64,000 nucleotides of DNA. Origin: Pectobacterium carotovorum. Its GTDB lineage: Bacteria > Pseudomonadota > Gammaproteobacteria > Enterobacterales > Enterobacteriaceae. The notes under the pieces are model-generated. The model ran no database searches, was not told the origin of the DNA, and worked only from the letters and a program-made list of their open reading frames with translations. The first letter of the stretch is position 1, and each line of letters begins with the position of its first letter. Positions 49,773-62,114 of this stretch are shown piece by piece. The stretch is taken from the NCBI RefSeq assembly GCF_033898505.1, contig NZ_JAXAFK010000006.1:186001-250000 (forward strand), in the 5' to 3' direction. The translations under genes and the position numbers were made by a program.

Positions 49773-51146
49773 ATGGCTTTGTGGGGCGGTCGGTTTAGTC
49801 AGGCAGCAGATCAGCGTTTTAAACAATTTAATGACTCACTGCGGTTTGATTACCGTCTGGCAGAACAGGACATCGTTGGCTCGATCGGCTGGTCGAAAGC
49901 GCTGGTGACGGTCAATGTGCTTAGCGAGCAGGAGCAGCAGCAGTTAGAACAGGCGCTGAATGCGCTGCTGGTTGAGGTACAGGCTGATCCTGAGATGATC
50001 CTGCAAAGCGATGCAGAAGACATTCACAGCTGGGTTGAACAGCGCCTGATTGAGAAAGTCGGCAATTTAGGTAAAAAGCTGCATACCGGTCGTAGCCGTA
50101 ACGATCAGGTCGCGACTGACCTGAAACTCTGGTGCAAAGCGCAGATTGCAGAGCTGCTGCTGTCGGTACGCCAGCTGCGTCAGGCGCTGGTCACGACGGC
50201 GGAAGCCAATCAGGATGCGGTGATGCCGGGTTACACCCACTTGCAGCGCGCGCAGCCAGTGACGTTTGCACACTGGTGTCTGGCCTATCACGAGATGCTG
50301 GCGCGTGATGAAAGCCGTCTGGAAGATACGCTGAAGCGTCTGGATGTCAGCCCGCTGGGCTGTGGTGCGCTGGCGGGAACGGCCTATCCGATTGACCGTG
50401 AGCAACTGGCGGGCTGGCTCGGGTTTGCCTCGGCCACGCGTAACAGTTTGGACACGGTTTCCGATCGCGATCATGTACTGGAACTGCTGTCCGATGCCTC
50501 GATCGGCATGATCCACCTGTCGCGTTTTGCCGAAGATCTGATCTTCTTCAACAGTGGTGAAGGCGCGTTCGTTGAGCTGTCTGACCGTGTGACATCCGGT
50601 TCTTCCCTGATGCCGCAGAAGAAAAACCCAGATGCGCTGGAGCTGATTCGCGGTAAATGTGGCCGCGTACAGGGTGCGTTGACCGGCATGATGATGACGC
50701 TTAAGGGCTTGCCGCTGGCGTATAACAAAGACATGCAGGAAGACAAAGAAGGGCTGTTTGACGCGCTGGATACCTGGCACGACTGCCTGATGATGGCGGG
50801 TCTGGTGCTGGAAGGCATTCAGGTTAAACGTCCGCGCTGTAAAGAAGCGGCTGAGCAAGGCTACGCGAACTCGACGGAGCTGGCAGACTATCTGGTCGCG
50901 AAAGGCGTTCCGTTCCGTGAAGCGCACCATATCGTGGGTGAAGCGGTGGTTGAAGCCATTCGTCAGGGTAAAGCGCTGGAAGCGTTGCCGCTGGCCGATC
51001 TGCAAAAATTCAGCGCCGTGATTGGTGAGGATGTCTACCCGATTCTGGCGTTGCAATCCTGTCTGGATAAGCGTGCTGCACAAGGTGGCGTGTCACCGCA
51101 GCAGGTCGCTAAAGCGATCGGTGATGCGAAGCAGCGTCTGAGCTAA
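49773..51146 (+). CDS. argH: Argininosuccinate lyase
   Basis: ArgH splits argininosuccinate to arginine and fumarate, the last step of the pathway. The signature [12 protein letters not shown] is present, as is [16 protein letters not shown]. The ATG at 49773 ([10 protein letters not shown]) gives 457 residues, the E. coli length, with TAAGGA upstream; the frame is open 8 codons earlier. In E. coli argH is followed by oxyR; here rmuC follows. Confidence 0.98.
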   Translation: MALWGGRFSQAADQRFKQFNDSLRFDYRLAEQDIVGSIGWSKALVTVNVLSEQEQQQLEQALNALLVEVQADPEMILQSDAEDIHSWVEQRLIEKVGNLGKKLHTGRSRNDQVATDLKLWCKAQIAELLLSVRQLRQALVTTAEANQDAVMPGYTHLQRAQPVTFAHWCLAYHEMLARDESRLEDTLKRLDVSPLGCGALAGTAYPIDREQLAGWLGFASATRNSLDTVSDRDHVLELLSDASIGMIHLSRFAEDLIFFNSGEGAFVELSDRVTSGSSLMPQKKNPDALELIRGKCGRVQGALTGMMMTLKGLPLAYNKDMQEDKEGLFDALDTWHDCLMMAGLVLEGIQVKRPRCKEAAEQGYANSTELADYLVAKGVPFREAHHIVGEAVVEAIRQGKALEALPLADLQKFSAVIGEDVYPILALQSCLDKRAAQGGVSPQQVAKAIGDAKQRLS

Positions 51147-51179
51147 GACACTGGAATAGGTCTACGCTTGTACCTTCTG

Positions 51180-51216
51180 TTCCCCCAACGTGGTGTTTCG
51201 CGTTGGGGGAATTTCT
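51180..51216 (+). terminator. Terminator of argCBH
   Basis: TTCCCCCAACG (51180-51190) pairs exactly with CGTTGGGGGAA (51201-51211) around a 10-base loop, followed by TTTCT. It is 34 bases after the argH stop. Confidence 0.85.
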
Positions 51217-51379
51217 GTGTTACCCATCTGATTCTTCTGCAAATTATCATCTATCCATGTTCATATGGAATGCGGCTCGCATTTTTCTGCTCAGCGTCCC
51301 TCTCGCCTGAATTGTTTCTGGACATCCATACAGTATCATTTTACCTTGACCGACAGCGTGAAAGGCCTGCGGAGGCAAA

Positions 51380-52942
51380 GTGGATATCAGCATATTTTAT
51401 GGTCTGGGCGGCGGCGCGGTAGGGCTACTGATCGGGTGGCTGATTGCCAGCCTGATTCATCAGCAGAAGCTGTCGCAGCATGGCACCGAACAGCGGTTGC
51501 TGGCACAGACGTTGCAGCAGACTCAACAGTCGCTCAGCGAACAGCAGCAGACAAAGCAGCAGGATGAACAGCGGCTGCGGCAAAACGAGCTGGAGCTGCG
51601 CACGGTTCATGCTCAGCTCTCTGCCAGCCACGAAAAGCTGCAACAGCTGGGTGAGCTTCGCGCCGAGTGCGTGCAGCTAAATCAGGAGCTGCGAACGCTG
51701 CGTGAAATCAACAGTGCGCAGGAAGCAGAGCTGCGGGAAGTCACCATTCGGCTGGAAGAAACCCGTATGGCGGCGGAAGAAAAGCAGCGGCTGTTGGCAA
51801 ATAGCGAACAGCGGTTGACGACGCAGTTTGAGAATCTGGCGAACCGGATTTTTGAACACAGTGGCCGCAAAGTGGATGAACAAAATAAACAGAGTCTGGA
51901 TAAGCTGTTGATGCCGCTGCGTGAGCAACTTGATGGCTTTCGCCGCCAAGTTCAGGATAGCTTTGGGGCAGAAGCGCGCGAGCGTCACACGCTGGCGCAT
52001 GAAATCCGCAATCTGCAACAGCTGAACGCGCAGATGGCACACGAAGCCATCAACCTGACGAAAGCGCTGAAGGGCGATAATAAAACGCAGGGGAACTGGG
52101 GCGAAGTGGTGCTAAGCCGCGTGCTGGAAGCCTCCGGCCTACGTGAAGGCTATGAGTATCAGACGCAGGTCAGCGTGCAAACGGGGGCAAATAGCCGCCT
52201 GCAGCCGGATGTCATTGTTCGTTTACCGCAGGGCAAAGATGTCGTGATCGATGCCAAGATGTCGCTGGTGGCCTATGAGCGCTATTTCAATAGTGACGAT
52301 GACGTCGAGCGCAACACGGCGCTGAACGAACATTTGCTCTCGGTGCGTAGTCATATTCGGCAACTGAGCAGCAAAGATTACCAGCAGCTTCCGGGGCTGC
52401 GTTCGCTAGACTATGTGCTGATGTTTATTCCGGTCGAGCCCGCTTTTCTGGTTGCTATCGATCGCCAGCCCGAATTGATCAACGAGGCGCTAAAGCACAA
52501 TATTATGCTGGTCAGCCCGACCACGCTGCTGGTGGCGCTGCGTACCATCAACAACCTATGGCGCTATGAACAACAGAGCCGCAATGCACAGCACATCGCT
52601 GAGAAAGCATCACGGCTGTACGATAAACTGCGGCTGTTCGTCGATGACATGGAAACGATGGGACAGAGTCTGGATAAAGCGCAGGGCACTTATCGCCAGG
52701 CGATGAATAAACTTTCCTCTGGGCGTGGTAACCTTATTGGCCAGGCTGAGGGGTTCCGCGCGCTGGGGGTAGAAATTAAACGCACGATCAGCCCGTCATT
52801 GGCCGAAAAAGCGACGGCCCATGAGCACGCTGAACGCGATGAATTACCGGGTTCTGTCGCACCCGATGCTGTCTCACCCACCGTGAAAACGGAGGGGGAA
52901 GCAGAGGCCCCCCCCACTCTACCCGTAACCTATCCTAAATAA
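51380..52942 (+). CDS. rmuC: DNA recombination protein RmuC
   Basis: RmuC limits rearrangements at inverted repeats and is thought to act as a nuclease. The 520 residues begin with a membrane anchor (FYGLGGGAVGLLIGWLIASLI), then a long Gln/Glu-rich coiled coil (about 28-170), then the RmuC domain with the PD-(D/E)xK-like segment DVIVRLPQGKDVVIDAKMSL. Start is GTG at 51380 with GGAGG upstream. The last codons and the stop (TAT CCT AAA TAA) lie inside a shortened copy of the intergenic repeat also found near pyrE, so the repeat seems to have provided the C-terminus YPK. Confidence 0.95.
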   Translation: MDISIFYGLGGGAVGLLIGWLIASLIHQQKLSQHGTEQRLLAQTLQQTQQSLSEQQQTKQQDEQRLRQNELELRTVHAQLSASHEKLQQLGELRAECVQLNQELRTLREINSAQEAELREVTIRLEETRMAAEEKQRLLANSEQRLTTQFENLANRIFEHSGRKVDEQNKQSLDKLLMPLREQLDGFRRQVQDSFGAEARERHTLAHEIRNLQQLNAQMAHEAINLTKALKGDNKTQGNWGEVVLSRVLEASGLREGYEYQTQVSVQTGANSRLQPDVIVRLPQGKDVVIDAKMSLVAYERYFNSDDDVERNTALNEHLLSVRSHIRQLSSKDYQQLPGLRSLDYVLMFIPVEPAFLVAIDRQPELINEALKHNIMLVSPTTLLVALRTINNLWRYEQQSRNAQHIAEKASRLYDKLRLFVDDMETMGQSLDKAQGTYRQAMNKLSSGRGNLIGQAEGFRALGVEIKRTISPSLAEKATAHEHAERDELPGSVAPDAVSPTVKTEGEAEAPPTLPVTYPK

Positions 52943-52991
52943 TTTGAGTGGCGTGAAGCCAATGCACAAGCAGCTTGAAGTATGACGGATA
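52931..52991. repeat. Shortened copy of the intergenic palindromic repeat (~61 bp)
   Basis: TATCC (52931-52935) and GGATA (52987-52991) are the ends. CCTAAATAATTTGAG on the left and CAGCTTGAAGTATGACGGAT on the right match the two ends of the 394-520 element in reverse orientation. About 65 bases of the middle are missing. The left end overlaps the last codons of rmuC. Confidence 0.75.
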
Positions 52992-53129
52992 TAAATGGGT
53001 AGGGATTTCGCGGGCTTGGCACCATGCTATGCGAAAGAAATTAGTGCAGTGGGGTTTTTATCCGGGTCTGGTACACTCTCACCATAAATGGGTAGACCCG
53101 AAATTTGACTGAAATAGTAGGCGGATAAG

Positions 53130-53885
53130 ATGGCAAGTGAGCAGGAGAATACGGCCGACTTTGGTTTTCGGACTGTCGCCAGGGATGAAAAAGAAGTCAT
53201 GGTGGCTGAAGTTTTTCATTCTGTAGCAGCAAAGTATGACTTGATGAATGACCTGATGTCCTTTGGCATCCACCGTATCTGGAAGCGTTTCACCATCGAA
53301 TGCAGTGGCGTAAGACGTAACCAGCGTGTTCTGGATCTGGCCGGAGGAACAGGGGATTTAACCGCCAAATTCTCCCGTATGGTTGGCGAAGGCGGCGAGG
53401 TCATTCTGGCGGACATCAACGCCTCAATGCTGAAAGTAGGCCGTGAAAAACTGCGTAACAAAGGCATTATCGACAACATCAACTACGTGCAGGCCAATGC
53501 AGAAGCGCTGCCGTTCCCTGATGACTTCTTTGACTGCATTACTATCTCCTTTGGTCTGCGCAACGTCACGGACAAAAACAAAGCGCTGCGTTCAATGTAC
53601 CGTGTTCTGAAGCCGGGTGGTCGCTTGCTGGTGCTGGAGTTTTCCAAGCCGATCATTAAACAGCTGAGCACCGTTTACGATGCATACTCATTTCATATCC
53701 TGCCGAGGATTGGCGAAGCCGTGGCGAGTGATGCCGGGAGCTACCGCTATCTGGCGGAATCCATCCGCATGCATCCCGATCAGGAAACGCTGAAAGGGAT
53801 GATGAGCGATGCCGGTTTTGACAGTGTTAACTATTTCAACCTCACCGGTGGAATCGTTGCACTACATCGCGGGTTCAAATTCTGA
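53130..53885 (+). CDS. ubiE: Ubiquinone/menaquinone C-methyltransferase UbiE
   Basis: UbiE C-methylates demethylmenaquinone and the ubiquinone precursor 2-methoxy-6-polyprenyl-1,4-benzoquinol with S-adenosylmethionine. The 251 residues include [11 protein letters not shown], the SAM motif [28 protein letters not shown] and the [20 protein letters not shown] motif. It starts ubiE-ubiJ-ubiB-tatABC, the E. coli order. Confidence 0.98.
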   Translation: MASEQENTADFGFRTVARDEKEVMVAEVFHSVAAKYDLMNDLMSFGIHRIWKRFTIECSGVRRNQRVLDLAGGTGDLTAKFSRMVGEGGEVILADINASMLKVGREKLRNKGIIDNINYVQANAEALPFPDDFFDCITISFGLRNVTDKNKALRSMYRVLKPGGRLLVLEFSKPIIKQLSTVYDAYSFHILPRIGEAVASDAGSYRYLAESIRMHPDQETLKGMMSDAGFDSVNYFNLTGGIVALHRGFKF

Positions 53886-53917
53886 ATCGTGGGTTTACAT
53901 TCTGATTGGAAACGCCA

Positions 53918-54559
53918 ATGCTGATAACGTCTTTTCTGACTGCTACGCTGGAAACCGCGCTGAATCAGCTGCTTTTTCACGATACGGTTTCTTGTGATCG
54001 TGGTTTTTCGTGTGATCGAAATATGAAGTCTGCCCGTCAGCGCTTACAGGGAAAAACACTGCAGATCGAACTGGCTGAGCTGGATGTGCCCTTGGTGCTG
54101 GTGTTTAACGAACAGCGTCTGGACGTGATCAGCCAATGGGACGAGCCTGCGGATTGCTGCCTGAAAACACGCGTTCCGGTTCTGATGAAATTACGCGATC
54201 GTCAACAGCTATCGTCGCTGATGCGCAGCGGCGAACTGGTGATTGAAGGCGATATTCAAGTCGTTCAACAGTTCATCGTGCTGGTTGATCTGGCGGAGTT
54301 CGATCCGGCGGAGTGGTTGTCCCCCTACCTGGGCGATATTGTTGCTCAGGGCCTCAGCCAGACGGCACAGAAAACCCTGAGCTTCCTGAGACGGTCATTA
54401 CATCAGCAGCAACATTTCCTGTCCGAAACGTTAACGGAAGAGTGGCGACTGGCTCCGGGAAAACTGGAAAATGCCTGGTTCCATGAGGAAATTGTTGCGC
54501 TGGATAAATCCGCCGATACGTTGTCCGAACGGCTGGCAAAGCTGGAGGCTTTACGATGA
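53918..54559 (+). CDS. ubiJ: Ubiquinone biosynthesis accessory factor UbiJ (SCP2 domain)
   Basis: UbiJ is a lipid-binding accessory protein of the Ubi complex, with an N-terminal SCP2-like domain and a C-terminal coiled coil. Conserved [17 protein letters not shown] and [12 protein letters not shown] are present. Compared with E. coli UbiJ there is an extra segment of about 12 residues near residue 30 ([15 protein letters not shown]) that looks like a short internal duplication. The ATG at 53918 gives 213 residues; the TTG at 53906 is an alternative. Its stop overlaps the ubiB start (ATGA). Confidence 0.93.
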   Translation: MLITSFLTATLETALNQLLFHDTVSCDRGFSCDRNMKSARQRLQGKTLQIELAELDVPLVLVFNEQRLDVISQWDEPADCCLKTRVPVLMKLRDRQQLSSLMRSGELVIEGDIQVVQQFIVLVDLAEFDPAEWLSPYLGDIVAQGLSQTAQKTLSFLRRSLHQQQHFLSETLTEEWRLAPGKLENAWFHEEIVALDKSADTLSERLAKLEALR

Positions 54560-56196
54560 CGCCCAGTGAATTACGCCGCCTTTACAGCATTGTGCGCGTG
54601 CTGTTGAGCTATGGTCTGGACGAACTCATTCCTAAAATGCGTCTGACGCTTCCGCTACGTGCGGGCCGTCGTCTGCTGTTCTGGTTACCCAATCGTCACC
54701 GCAACATGCCTTTAGGGGAACGTCTGCGTTTGGCGCTTCAGGAACTGGGGCCCGTGTGGATTAAGTTCGGGCAAATGATGTCTACGCGCCGCGATCTATT
54801 TCCACCGGCCATCGCCGATCAACTGGCGATGCTGCAGGATAAGGTTGAGCCGTTTGATGGCAAGCTGGCACGTGAGCAAATTGAGCTGTCGATGGGGGGG
54901 ATTCCTCTTGAAGAGTGGTTTGATGATTTTGACATTAAACCGCTGGCTTCTGCCTCAATTGCACAGGTGCATACCGCCTGTCTGAAAAGCACGGGAAAAG
55001 AGATCGTTATCAAGGTGATCCGCCCGGATATCTTGCCAGTCATCAAAGCGGATATGCGTCTGATGAAACGGCTGGCTGGCTGGTTGCCTCGCCTGTTGCC
55101 GGATGGTCGCCGCCTGCGACCGCGCGAAGTGGTGCTGGAATACGAAAAAACGTTGCTTGATGAGCTGAACTTGCTGCGAGAAGCGGCTAATGCCATCCAA
55201 CTGCGACGGAATTTTGAGGACAGCCCGATGCTGTATGTACCGGAAATCTATTCGGATTATTGCAGCGAAGGCATGTTGGTGATGGAACGTATCTACGGTA
55301 TTCCGGTTTCTGATGTCGACGCGCTGAAAGCTAACGGAACGGATATGAAGCTGCTGGCAGAACGCGGCGTTCAGGTTTTCTTCACGCAGGTATTCCGTGA
55401 CAGTTTCTTCCATGCGGATATGCATCCCGGCAATATCTTTATCAGCCACGAGCACCCGGAAGACCCGCAATACATTGGTATTGATTGCGGTATCGTTGGT
55501 TCGTTGAATAAAGAAGACAAGCGTTACCTGGCCGAGAATTTTATCGCCTTCTTCAACCGTGATTATCGTAAAGTCGCCGAACTGCATGTGGATTCAGGCT
55601 GGGTGCCAGCGGATACTAATGTTGCCGATTTTGAATTTGCGATTCGTACGGTCTGTGAGCCGATCTTCGAGAAGCCGTTGGCGGAAATTTCGTTCGGCCA
55701 TGTATTATTGAATTTGTTTAATACGGCGCGTCGCTTCAATATGGAAGTGCAGCCCCAGTTGGTGTTGCTGCAAAAAACGTTGCTGTATATTGAAGGCGTT
55801 GGCCGGCAGCTTTATCCGCAGCTCGATCTGTGGAAAACCGCTAAGCCGTTTCTGGAAACCTGGCTGAAGCAGCAGGTCGGTTTGCCCGCGGTTTTCCGAG
55901 CGCTCAAAGAAAAAGCGCCGTTCTGGGCCGAGAAACTGCCGGAAGTGCCTGAATTGTTTTATGACGGGCTGCGTCAGCATAAGATGTTAAAGCACAGTGT
56001 TGATCAGCTGGCCTATGAGTTGAAAACGCAGCAGGCGCGTCAAGGGCAGTCACGATATCTTTTGGGTATTGGCGCAACGTTGCTAATCAGTGGTACGTTG
56101 TTACTGATCAGCCGCGTTGAAGCCGATATGGTTCCCGCAGGGCTGATGGCAGCAGGAATTGTGGCCTGGATTATCGGCTGGCGTCGAACTCGTTGA
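54556..56196 (+). CDS. ubiB: Ubiquinone biosynthesis regulatory kinase-like protein UbiB
   Basis: UbiB is an atypical ABC1/ADCK kinase-like ATPase at the inner membrane, needed for ubiquinone synthesis. The KxGQ motif is in [13 protein letters not shown], the ASIAQVHTA loop follows, then [11 protein letters not shown] and IDCGIVGSL of the kinase-like active site. Two C-terminal membrane segments ([18 protein letters not shown] and [17 protein letters not shown]) anchor it. The 546 residues match E. coli. It overlaps ubiJ by four bases. Confidence 0.98.
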   Translation: MTPSELRRLYSIVRVLLSYGLDELIPKMRLTLPLRAGRRLLFWLPNRHRNMPLGERLRLALQELGPVWIKFGQMMSTRRDLFPPAIADQLAMLQDKVEPFDGKLAREQIELSMGGIPLEEWFDDFDIKPLASASIAQVHTACLKSTGKEIVIKVIRPDILPVIKADMRLMKRLAGWLPRLLPDGRRLRPREVVLEYEKTLLDELNLLREAANAIQLRRNFEDSPMLYVPEIYSDYCSEGMLVMERIYGIPVSDVDALKANGTDMKLLAERGVQVFFTQVFRDSFFHADMHPGNIFISHEHPEDPQYIGIDCGIVGSLNKEDKRYLAENFIAFFNRDYRKVAELHVDSGWVPADTNVADFEFAIRTVCEPIFEKPLAEISFGHVLLNLFNTARRFNMEVQPQLVLLQKTLLYIEGVGRQLYPQLDLWKTAKPFLETWLKQQVGLPAVFRALKEKAPFWAEKLPEVPELFYDGLRQHKMLKHSVDQLAYELKTQQARQGQSRYLLGIGATLLISGTLLLISRVEADMVPAGLMAAGIVAWIIGWRRTR

Positions 56197-56277
56197 AGCA
56201 GATCATGATGCACGCCAGAATTACCCGATATAATTACGGGAATTCTGTCGTTCCCCTTTTTGAAAGAGGTAAATGTT

Positions 56278-56538
56278 ATGGGTGGTATTAGTCTCTGGAA
56301 CCTGTTGATTATCGCAGTCATCGTCATCTTGCTGTTCGGCACTAACAAGCTGAGAACGCTGGGTTCGGATCTGGGCGCGTCAATCAAAGGCTTTAAGAAA
56401 GCAATGGGTGACGATCAGCCGTCCACTAGCGCAGACAAAACGCAGCCAGATGCTGATTTCTCTACCAAGTCTATTGCTGACAACCAGACAGACGTCAAGC
56501 AGGGTGACACGAAGAGCCAGCATAAAGAGCAGGTGTAA
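56278..56538 (+). CDS. tatA: Sec-independent protein translocase subunit TatA
   Basis: TatA is the pore-forming subunit of the twin-arginine translocase. Its 86 residues have an N-terminal membrane helix ([19 protein letters not shown]), an amphipathic helix ([15 protein letters not shown]) and a polar tail. The ATG at 56278 (MGGISLWN) follows AAAGAGGT; the frame is open 6 codons upstream. tatB follows after 3 bases. Confidence 0.97.
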   Translation: MGGISLWNLLIIAVIVILLFGTNKLRTLGSDLGASIKGFKKAMGDDQPSTSADKTQPDADFSTKSIADNQTDVKQGDTKSQHKEQV

Positions 56539-56541
56539 TCT

Positions 56542-57135
56542 GTGTTCGATATCGGTTTTGGTGAATTGTTATTGGTGATGGTTCTTGGCCTGATTGTCCT
56601 CGGGCCGGAGCGTTTGCCTGTGGCAGTCAAGACGGTTGCAAGCTGGATCAGGACGCTGCGTGCGCTGGCGTCTACCGTTCAGAATGAGCTGTCGCAGGAG
56701 CTGAAACTTCAGGAGTTTCAGGAAAGCCTGAAAAAAGTCGAAAAAGCCAGTTTGCAGAATCTGTCGCCTGAGTTGAAAGCCTCAATGGATGAACTTAAAG
56801 AAGCGGCAGAAGCGATGAAACGTGGCTATACCGAAACATCGTCGCCGCAAAAATCTGAGGGTCATCAAAAGTCAGACGATCCGAACGCGACGGTGGAACC
56901 GCCTCGCAACGCCCCGCTAAACGATCCTGAAGCGGCCTATGACGGGGTCATTGAAACGGAAACCGCAGTACATCCGGCAGAAAGCCAGCCTAAGCCTGAA
57001 AAGGGTGCTGTTGCTGAACATCACCATGAGAGCGGCAGTGCCACCGGTGTTGAAGCTGTCGGCAACGATAATGTCAAACCTGAGCAGTCCCAGCCTTCTG
57101 CTGTTTCTGCCCGCCAACCGAGTGATAGTCGTTAG
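56542..57135 (+). CDS. tatB: Sec-independent protein translocase subunit TatB
   Basis: TatB pairs with TatC to recognise twin-arginine signal peptides. The protein has the start [20 protein letters not shown], the [12 protein letters not shown] hinge and a long charged, proline-rich cytoplasmic tail. Its 197 residues are longer than in E. coli (about 171) because of that tail. Start is GTG at 56542, three bases after the tatA stop. Confidence 0.96.
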   Translation: MFDIGFGELLLVMVLGLIVLGPERLPVAVKTVASWIRTLRALASTVQNELSQELKLQEFQESLKKVEKASLQNLSPELKASMDELKEAAEAMKRGYTETSSPQKSEGHQKSDDPNATVEPPRNAPLNDPEAAYDGVIETETAVHPAESQPKPEKGAVAEHHHESGSATGVEAVGNDNVKPEQSQPSAVSARQPSDSR

Positions 57136-57138
57136 TTT

Positions 57139-57891
57139 ATGGCCGATGAAGATACTCAACCGCTAATTAGCCACCTGATTGAGCTACGCAAGCGGCTACT
57201 GAACAGCATTATCTGTGTGCTGGCGGTATTTATTGCACTGGTGTACTTTGCCAACGACATCTACCAGTTGGTTTCTGCTCCGCTCATCGAGCAATTACCG
57301 GCGGGTGCCAGTATGATCGCGACCGATGTTGCCTCGCCTTTCTTTACGCCGATAAAGCTGACGATGATTGTCTCAGTGTTTGTTGCCGCACCGCTGGTGC
57401 TGTATCAGGTGTGGGCGTTTGTGGCTCCAGCCTTGTATAAACACGAACGTCGTTTAATGATGCCGCTGTTGGTCTCCAGCAGCCTGCTGTTTTATGCGGG
57501 TATGGCGTTCGCGTACTTTGTGGTGTTCCCGCTGGCGTTTGGCTTTTTTGCCAAAACCGCGCCCGTTGGCGTGCTGATTGCGACCGATATCAATAACTAC
57601 CTCGATTTTGTTATGGCACTGTTCATGGCGTTCGGGGTATCGTTTGAAGTGCCGGTTGCCATTGTGCTGCTCTGCTGGAGTGGTGTGGTGACGCCGGAAG
57701 ATCTGAAAAGAAAGCGCCCTTATATTCTGGTCGGCGCGTTCGTTGTCGGCATGTTGCTAACGCCGCCGGATGTTTTCTCACAGACGCTGCTGGCAATCCC
57801 CATGTATCTGCTGTTTGAAATCGGCGTCTTCTTCTCGCGGTTTTACGTTGGCAAAGGCCGACGGACTGAAACCGAAGAGCCATCGCAGTAA
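57139..57891 (+). CDS. tatC: Sec-independent protein translocase subunit TatC
   Basis: TatC is the six-span receptor of the twin-arginine pathway. The 250 residues start with the cytoplasmic [16 protein letters not shown], which holds signal-binding residues, and contain [12 protein letters not shown] and [14 protein letters not shown]. It follows tatB after 3 bases. A terminator downstream (57923-57951) separates it from tatD. Confidence 0.98.
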   Translation: MADEDTQPLISHLIELRKRLLNSIICVLAVFIALVYFANDIYQLVSAPLIEQLPAGASMIATDVASPFFTPIKLTMIVSVFVAAPLVLYQVWAFVAPALYKHERRLMMPLLVSSSLLFYAGMAFAYFVVFPLAFGFFAKTAPVGVLIATDINNYLDFVMALFMAFGVSFEVPVAIVLLCWSGVVTPEDLKRKRPYILVGAFVVGMLLTPPDVFSQTLLAIPMYLLFEIGVFFSRFYVGKGRRTETEEPSQ

Positions 57892-57922
57892 CAAACGGTT
57901 TCCTGCGGTAGGACGGTAAAAT

Positions 57923-57951
57923 GACCTCTCTTTGAGAGGTCTTATTTTTTT
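57923..57951 (+). terminator. Terminator between tatC and tatD
   Basis: GACCTCTC, a TTT loop and GAGAGGTC are followed by TTATTTTTTT. It lies 31 bases after the tatC stop. Confidence 0.9.
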
Positions 57952-57997
57952 ATTCGCCAGAGTGACATCGGCGAACGGTCACGAGCAGGTGAGAGTC

Positions 57998-59820
<1,823 letters not shown>

Positions 59821-59831
59821 GGCTGCCTCAT

Positions 59832-59854
59832 CCGGCGCGGTATAAACGCGCCGG
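59832..59854. terminator. Hairpin between convergent hemB and rfaH
   Basis: CCGGCGCG and CGCGCCGG form an 8-bp stem with a 7-base loop 11 bases after the hemB stop. No T run follows in either direction, so it may need help to terminate. Confidence 0.5.
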
Positions 59855-59879
59855 GTAGGGTAAAGAGGGAAGCATCAGG

Positions 59880-60368
59880 CTAAGCTTTGCGAAACTCGCG
59901 GTTATCAATGCTCTGTCTGACCTGCTTGTTCAACATATTCAGCAACAGCATCGAACGGGCTTCGCCGTCAGGTTCGGTGTAAATCGCCTGAAGGCCAGAG
60001 AAAATCCCGTCGGTAATGACCACGCTATCGCCGGGCTGCGGCGTCAATGGGTCAATGATTCCCTGAATAGGGCGAAGCGATAGCTCATCGATAACCTGCT
60101 GAGGAATGGTTGCTGGCAGTGCGCCAAATCGCACAAAGTTGCTCACCCCACGCGTCGCACTGATGGTGGTGGTGTGGATGCGTTCGGGGTCGAATTCCAC
60201 AAACAGGTAGTTTGGGAACAGTGGTTCACACACTTCAGTTCGTTTACCACGGACGATTTTATCCAGCGTGATCATCGGGCTCACGCAGGTCACATCCTGA
60301 CGTTCCAGATGCTCTTTTGCTCGCAGCAGTTGACCACGTTTACAATACAGTAAGTACCAGGCTTCCAT
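59880..60368 (-). CDS. rfaH: Transcription antitermination factor RfaH
   Basis: RfaH is a NusG paralogue that loads on RNA polymerase paused at ops elements and raises expression of long operons for LPS core, O-antigen and secreted factors. The 162 residues have the NGN domain ([20 protein letters not shown] ... [11 protein letters not shown]) and a C-terminal segment ([19 protein letters not shown]) that refolds between helical and KOW states in studied homologues. It may act on the waa genes in this same window, but I found no convincing ops element upstream of them. Confidence 0.97.
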   Translation of the reverse strand: MEAWYLLYCKRGQLLRAKEHLERQDVTCVSPMITLDKIVRGKRTEVCEPLFPNYLFVEFDPERIHTTTISATRGVSNFVRFGALPATIPQQVIDELSLRPIQGIIDPLTPQPGDSVVITDGIFSGLQAIYTEPDGEARSMLLLNMLNKQVRQSIDNREFRKA

Positions 60369-60447
60369 AATTTCGCAGACTTATGATTCCGACGAGCAAG
60401 CATAACAAAAGCGAGCACGGATAAAAAATTTTCGGCAGATATTTTTG

Positions 60448-60497
60448 TTACCACATTATGGTAATCGGATTCTTGATGGTGATTGGATTCTTACCAT
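60448..60497. promoter_or_regulatory. Inverted repeat region between rfaH and ubiD
   Basis: TTACCA (60448-60453) and TGGTAA (60459-60464) are a perfect 6-bp inverted pair. ATCGGATTCTT and ATTGGATTCTT repeat directly at about 60464 and 60482, and TTACCAT recurs at 60491. The cluster lies between divergent genes and could be an operator; I do not recognise the factor. Confidence 0.4.
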
Positions 60498-60568
60498 AAA
60501 TAGGCGCTGTGGGAAGCGACAGGTGGCTGAAGAGACTTTATAATAGCCAGAACGATAGACTGCCCCTG

Positions 60569-62065
60569 ATGAATAGCATGAAATACCGTGACTTACGCGA
60601 ATTCCTCTCGCTGCTGGAAGAGAGAGGGGAGTTGAAACGCATTACCCAGCCCATCGATCCCTACCTTGAAATGACAGAAATTGCTGACCGGACGCTGCGT
60701 GCGGAAGGCCCGGCTCTCCTGTTTGAAAACCCCAAAGGCTATGACATGCCGGTGCTGTGCAATTTATTCGGCACGCCGAAACGTGTTGCATTGGGAATGG
60801 GGCAAGAAGAGGTCAGCGCACTGCGCGAGGTGGGTAAACTGCTGGCGTTTCTGAAAGAGCCGGAGCCGCCCAAAGGGTTCCGCGATCTGGTGGATAAAAT
60901 GCCGAAGTTCCGTCAGGTGCTGAATATGCCGACGAAACGGCTGTCTTCGGCACCGTGTCAGGAACAGGTTTGGCAAGGTGATGACGTTGATCTGCGCCGG
61001 ATTCCTGTGATGCAATGCTGGCCGGAAGATGCTGCGCCGCTCATTACCTGGGGCCTTACCGTGACGCGCGGGCCGCATAAAGAACGGCAGAATCTGGGGA
61101 TCTATCGCCAGCAGGTGCTGGGGAAAAACAAGCTGATCATGCGCTGGCTATCTCATCGCGGCGGCGCGCTGGATTTTCAGGAGTGGTGTCAGGAAAATCC
61201 GGGGCAGCGTTTTCCGGTGTCTGTCGCATTGGGCGCTGACCCTGCGACTATCCTCGGTGCGGTGACGCCCGTCCCTGATACGCTATCGGAATATGCCTTT
61301 GCCGGTTTGCTGCGCGGGCATAAGACCGAAGTGGTGAAGTGCCTGTCAAACGATCTGGAAGTGCCTGCCAGTGCGGAAATCGTTCTGGAAGGCTATATTG
61401 AACCTGGAGAAATGGCGGCGGAAGGGCCTTATGGCGACCACACCGGCTATTACAACGAGGTTGACCACTTTCCGGTCTTTACCGTCACGCATATCACTCA
61501 GCGTCAGAATGCCATTTATCACTCGACTTACACGGGGCGGCCGCCGGATGAGCCCGCAGTACTGGGCGTGGCGTTGAACGAAGTTTTCGTGCCGATCCTG
61601 CAAAAGCAGTTTCCTGAGATTGTTGATTTTTATTTGCCACCGGAGGGTTGCTCTTACCGTCTGGCGGTCGTTACCATGAAGAAACAGTACGCAGGCCATG
61701 CCAAACGCGTCATGATGGGCGTCTGGTCTTTTTTACGCCAGTTCATGTATACGAAATTTGTCATTGTCTGCGATGATGACGTTAACGCCCGTGACTGGAA
61801 CGACGTGATATGGGCGATCACGACGCGTATGGATCCGGCACGCGATACGGTATTAGTGGAAAATACGCCGATCGACTATCTTGATTTCGCCTCGCCGGTT
61901 TCTGGTCTGGGTTCCAAAATGGGGCTGGATGCGACCAATAAATGGCCGGGCGAGACACAGCGCGAGTGGGGACACCCCATCAAGAAAGACCCACAGGTTT
62001 GTGCCCGCATTGATGAAATATGGGACGAGTTGGCCATTTTTAGTGACAGAGAGCCCCGGCGTTAA
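60569..62065 (+). CDS. ubiD: 4-hydroxy-3-polyprenylbenzoate decarboxylase
   Basis: UbiD decarboxylates 4-hydroxy-3-octaprenylbenzoate in ubiquinone synthesis, using prenylated FMN made by UbiX. The protein matches E. coli UbiD throughout: [49 protein letters not shown] with catalytic-site acids, and [15 protein letters not shown]. The ATG at 60569 gives 498 residues, close to E. coli; an open extension to 60509 and an ATG at 60578 are alternatives. fre follows after 49 bases. Confidence 0.97.
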   Translation: MNSMKYRDLREFLSLLEERGELKRITQPIDPYLEMTEIADRTLRAEGPALLFENPKGYDMPVLCNLFGTPKRVALGMGQEEVSALREVGKLLAFLKEPEPPKGFRDLVDKMPKFRQVLNMPTKRLSSAPCQEQVWQGDDVDLRRIPVMQCWPEDAAPLITWGLTVTRGPHKERQNLGIYRQQVLGKNKLIMRWLSHRGGALDFQEWCQENPGQRFPVSVALGADPATILGAVTPVPDTLSEYAFAGLLRGHKTEVVKCLSNDLEVPASAEIVLEGYIEPGEMAAEGPYGDHTGYYNEVDHFPVFTVTHITQRQNAIYHSTYTGRPPDEPAVLGVALNEVFVPILQKQFPEIVDFYLPPEGCSYRLAVVTMKKQYAGHAKRVMMGVWSFLRQFMYTKFVIVCDDDVNARDWNDVIWAITTRMDPARDTVLVENTPIDYLDFASPVSGLGSKMGLDATNKWPGETQREWGHPIKKDPQVCARIDEIWDELAIFSDREPRR

Positions 62066-62114
62066 CGGCTACCCTGTTCTCAGTTTTGCTTTTATGACCC
62101 TATAGAGGGAATGC

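Noticed and set aside
50067..51083. 338-codon open frame antisense to argH
   Set aside because: Shadow frame caused by codon bias of argH; no ribosome site and no recognisable domain.
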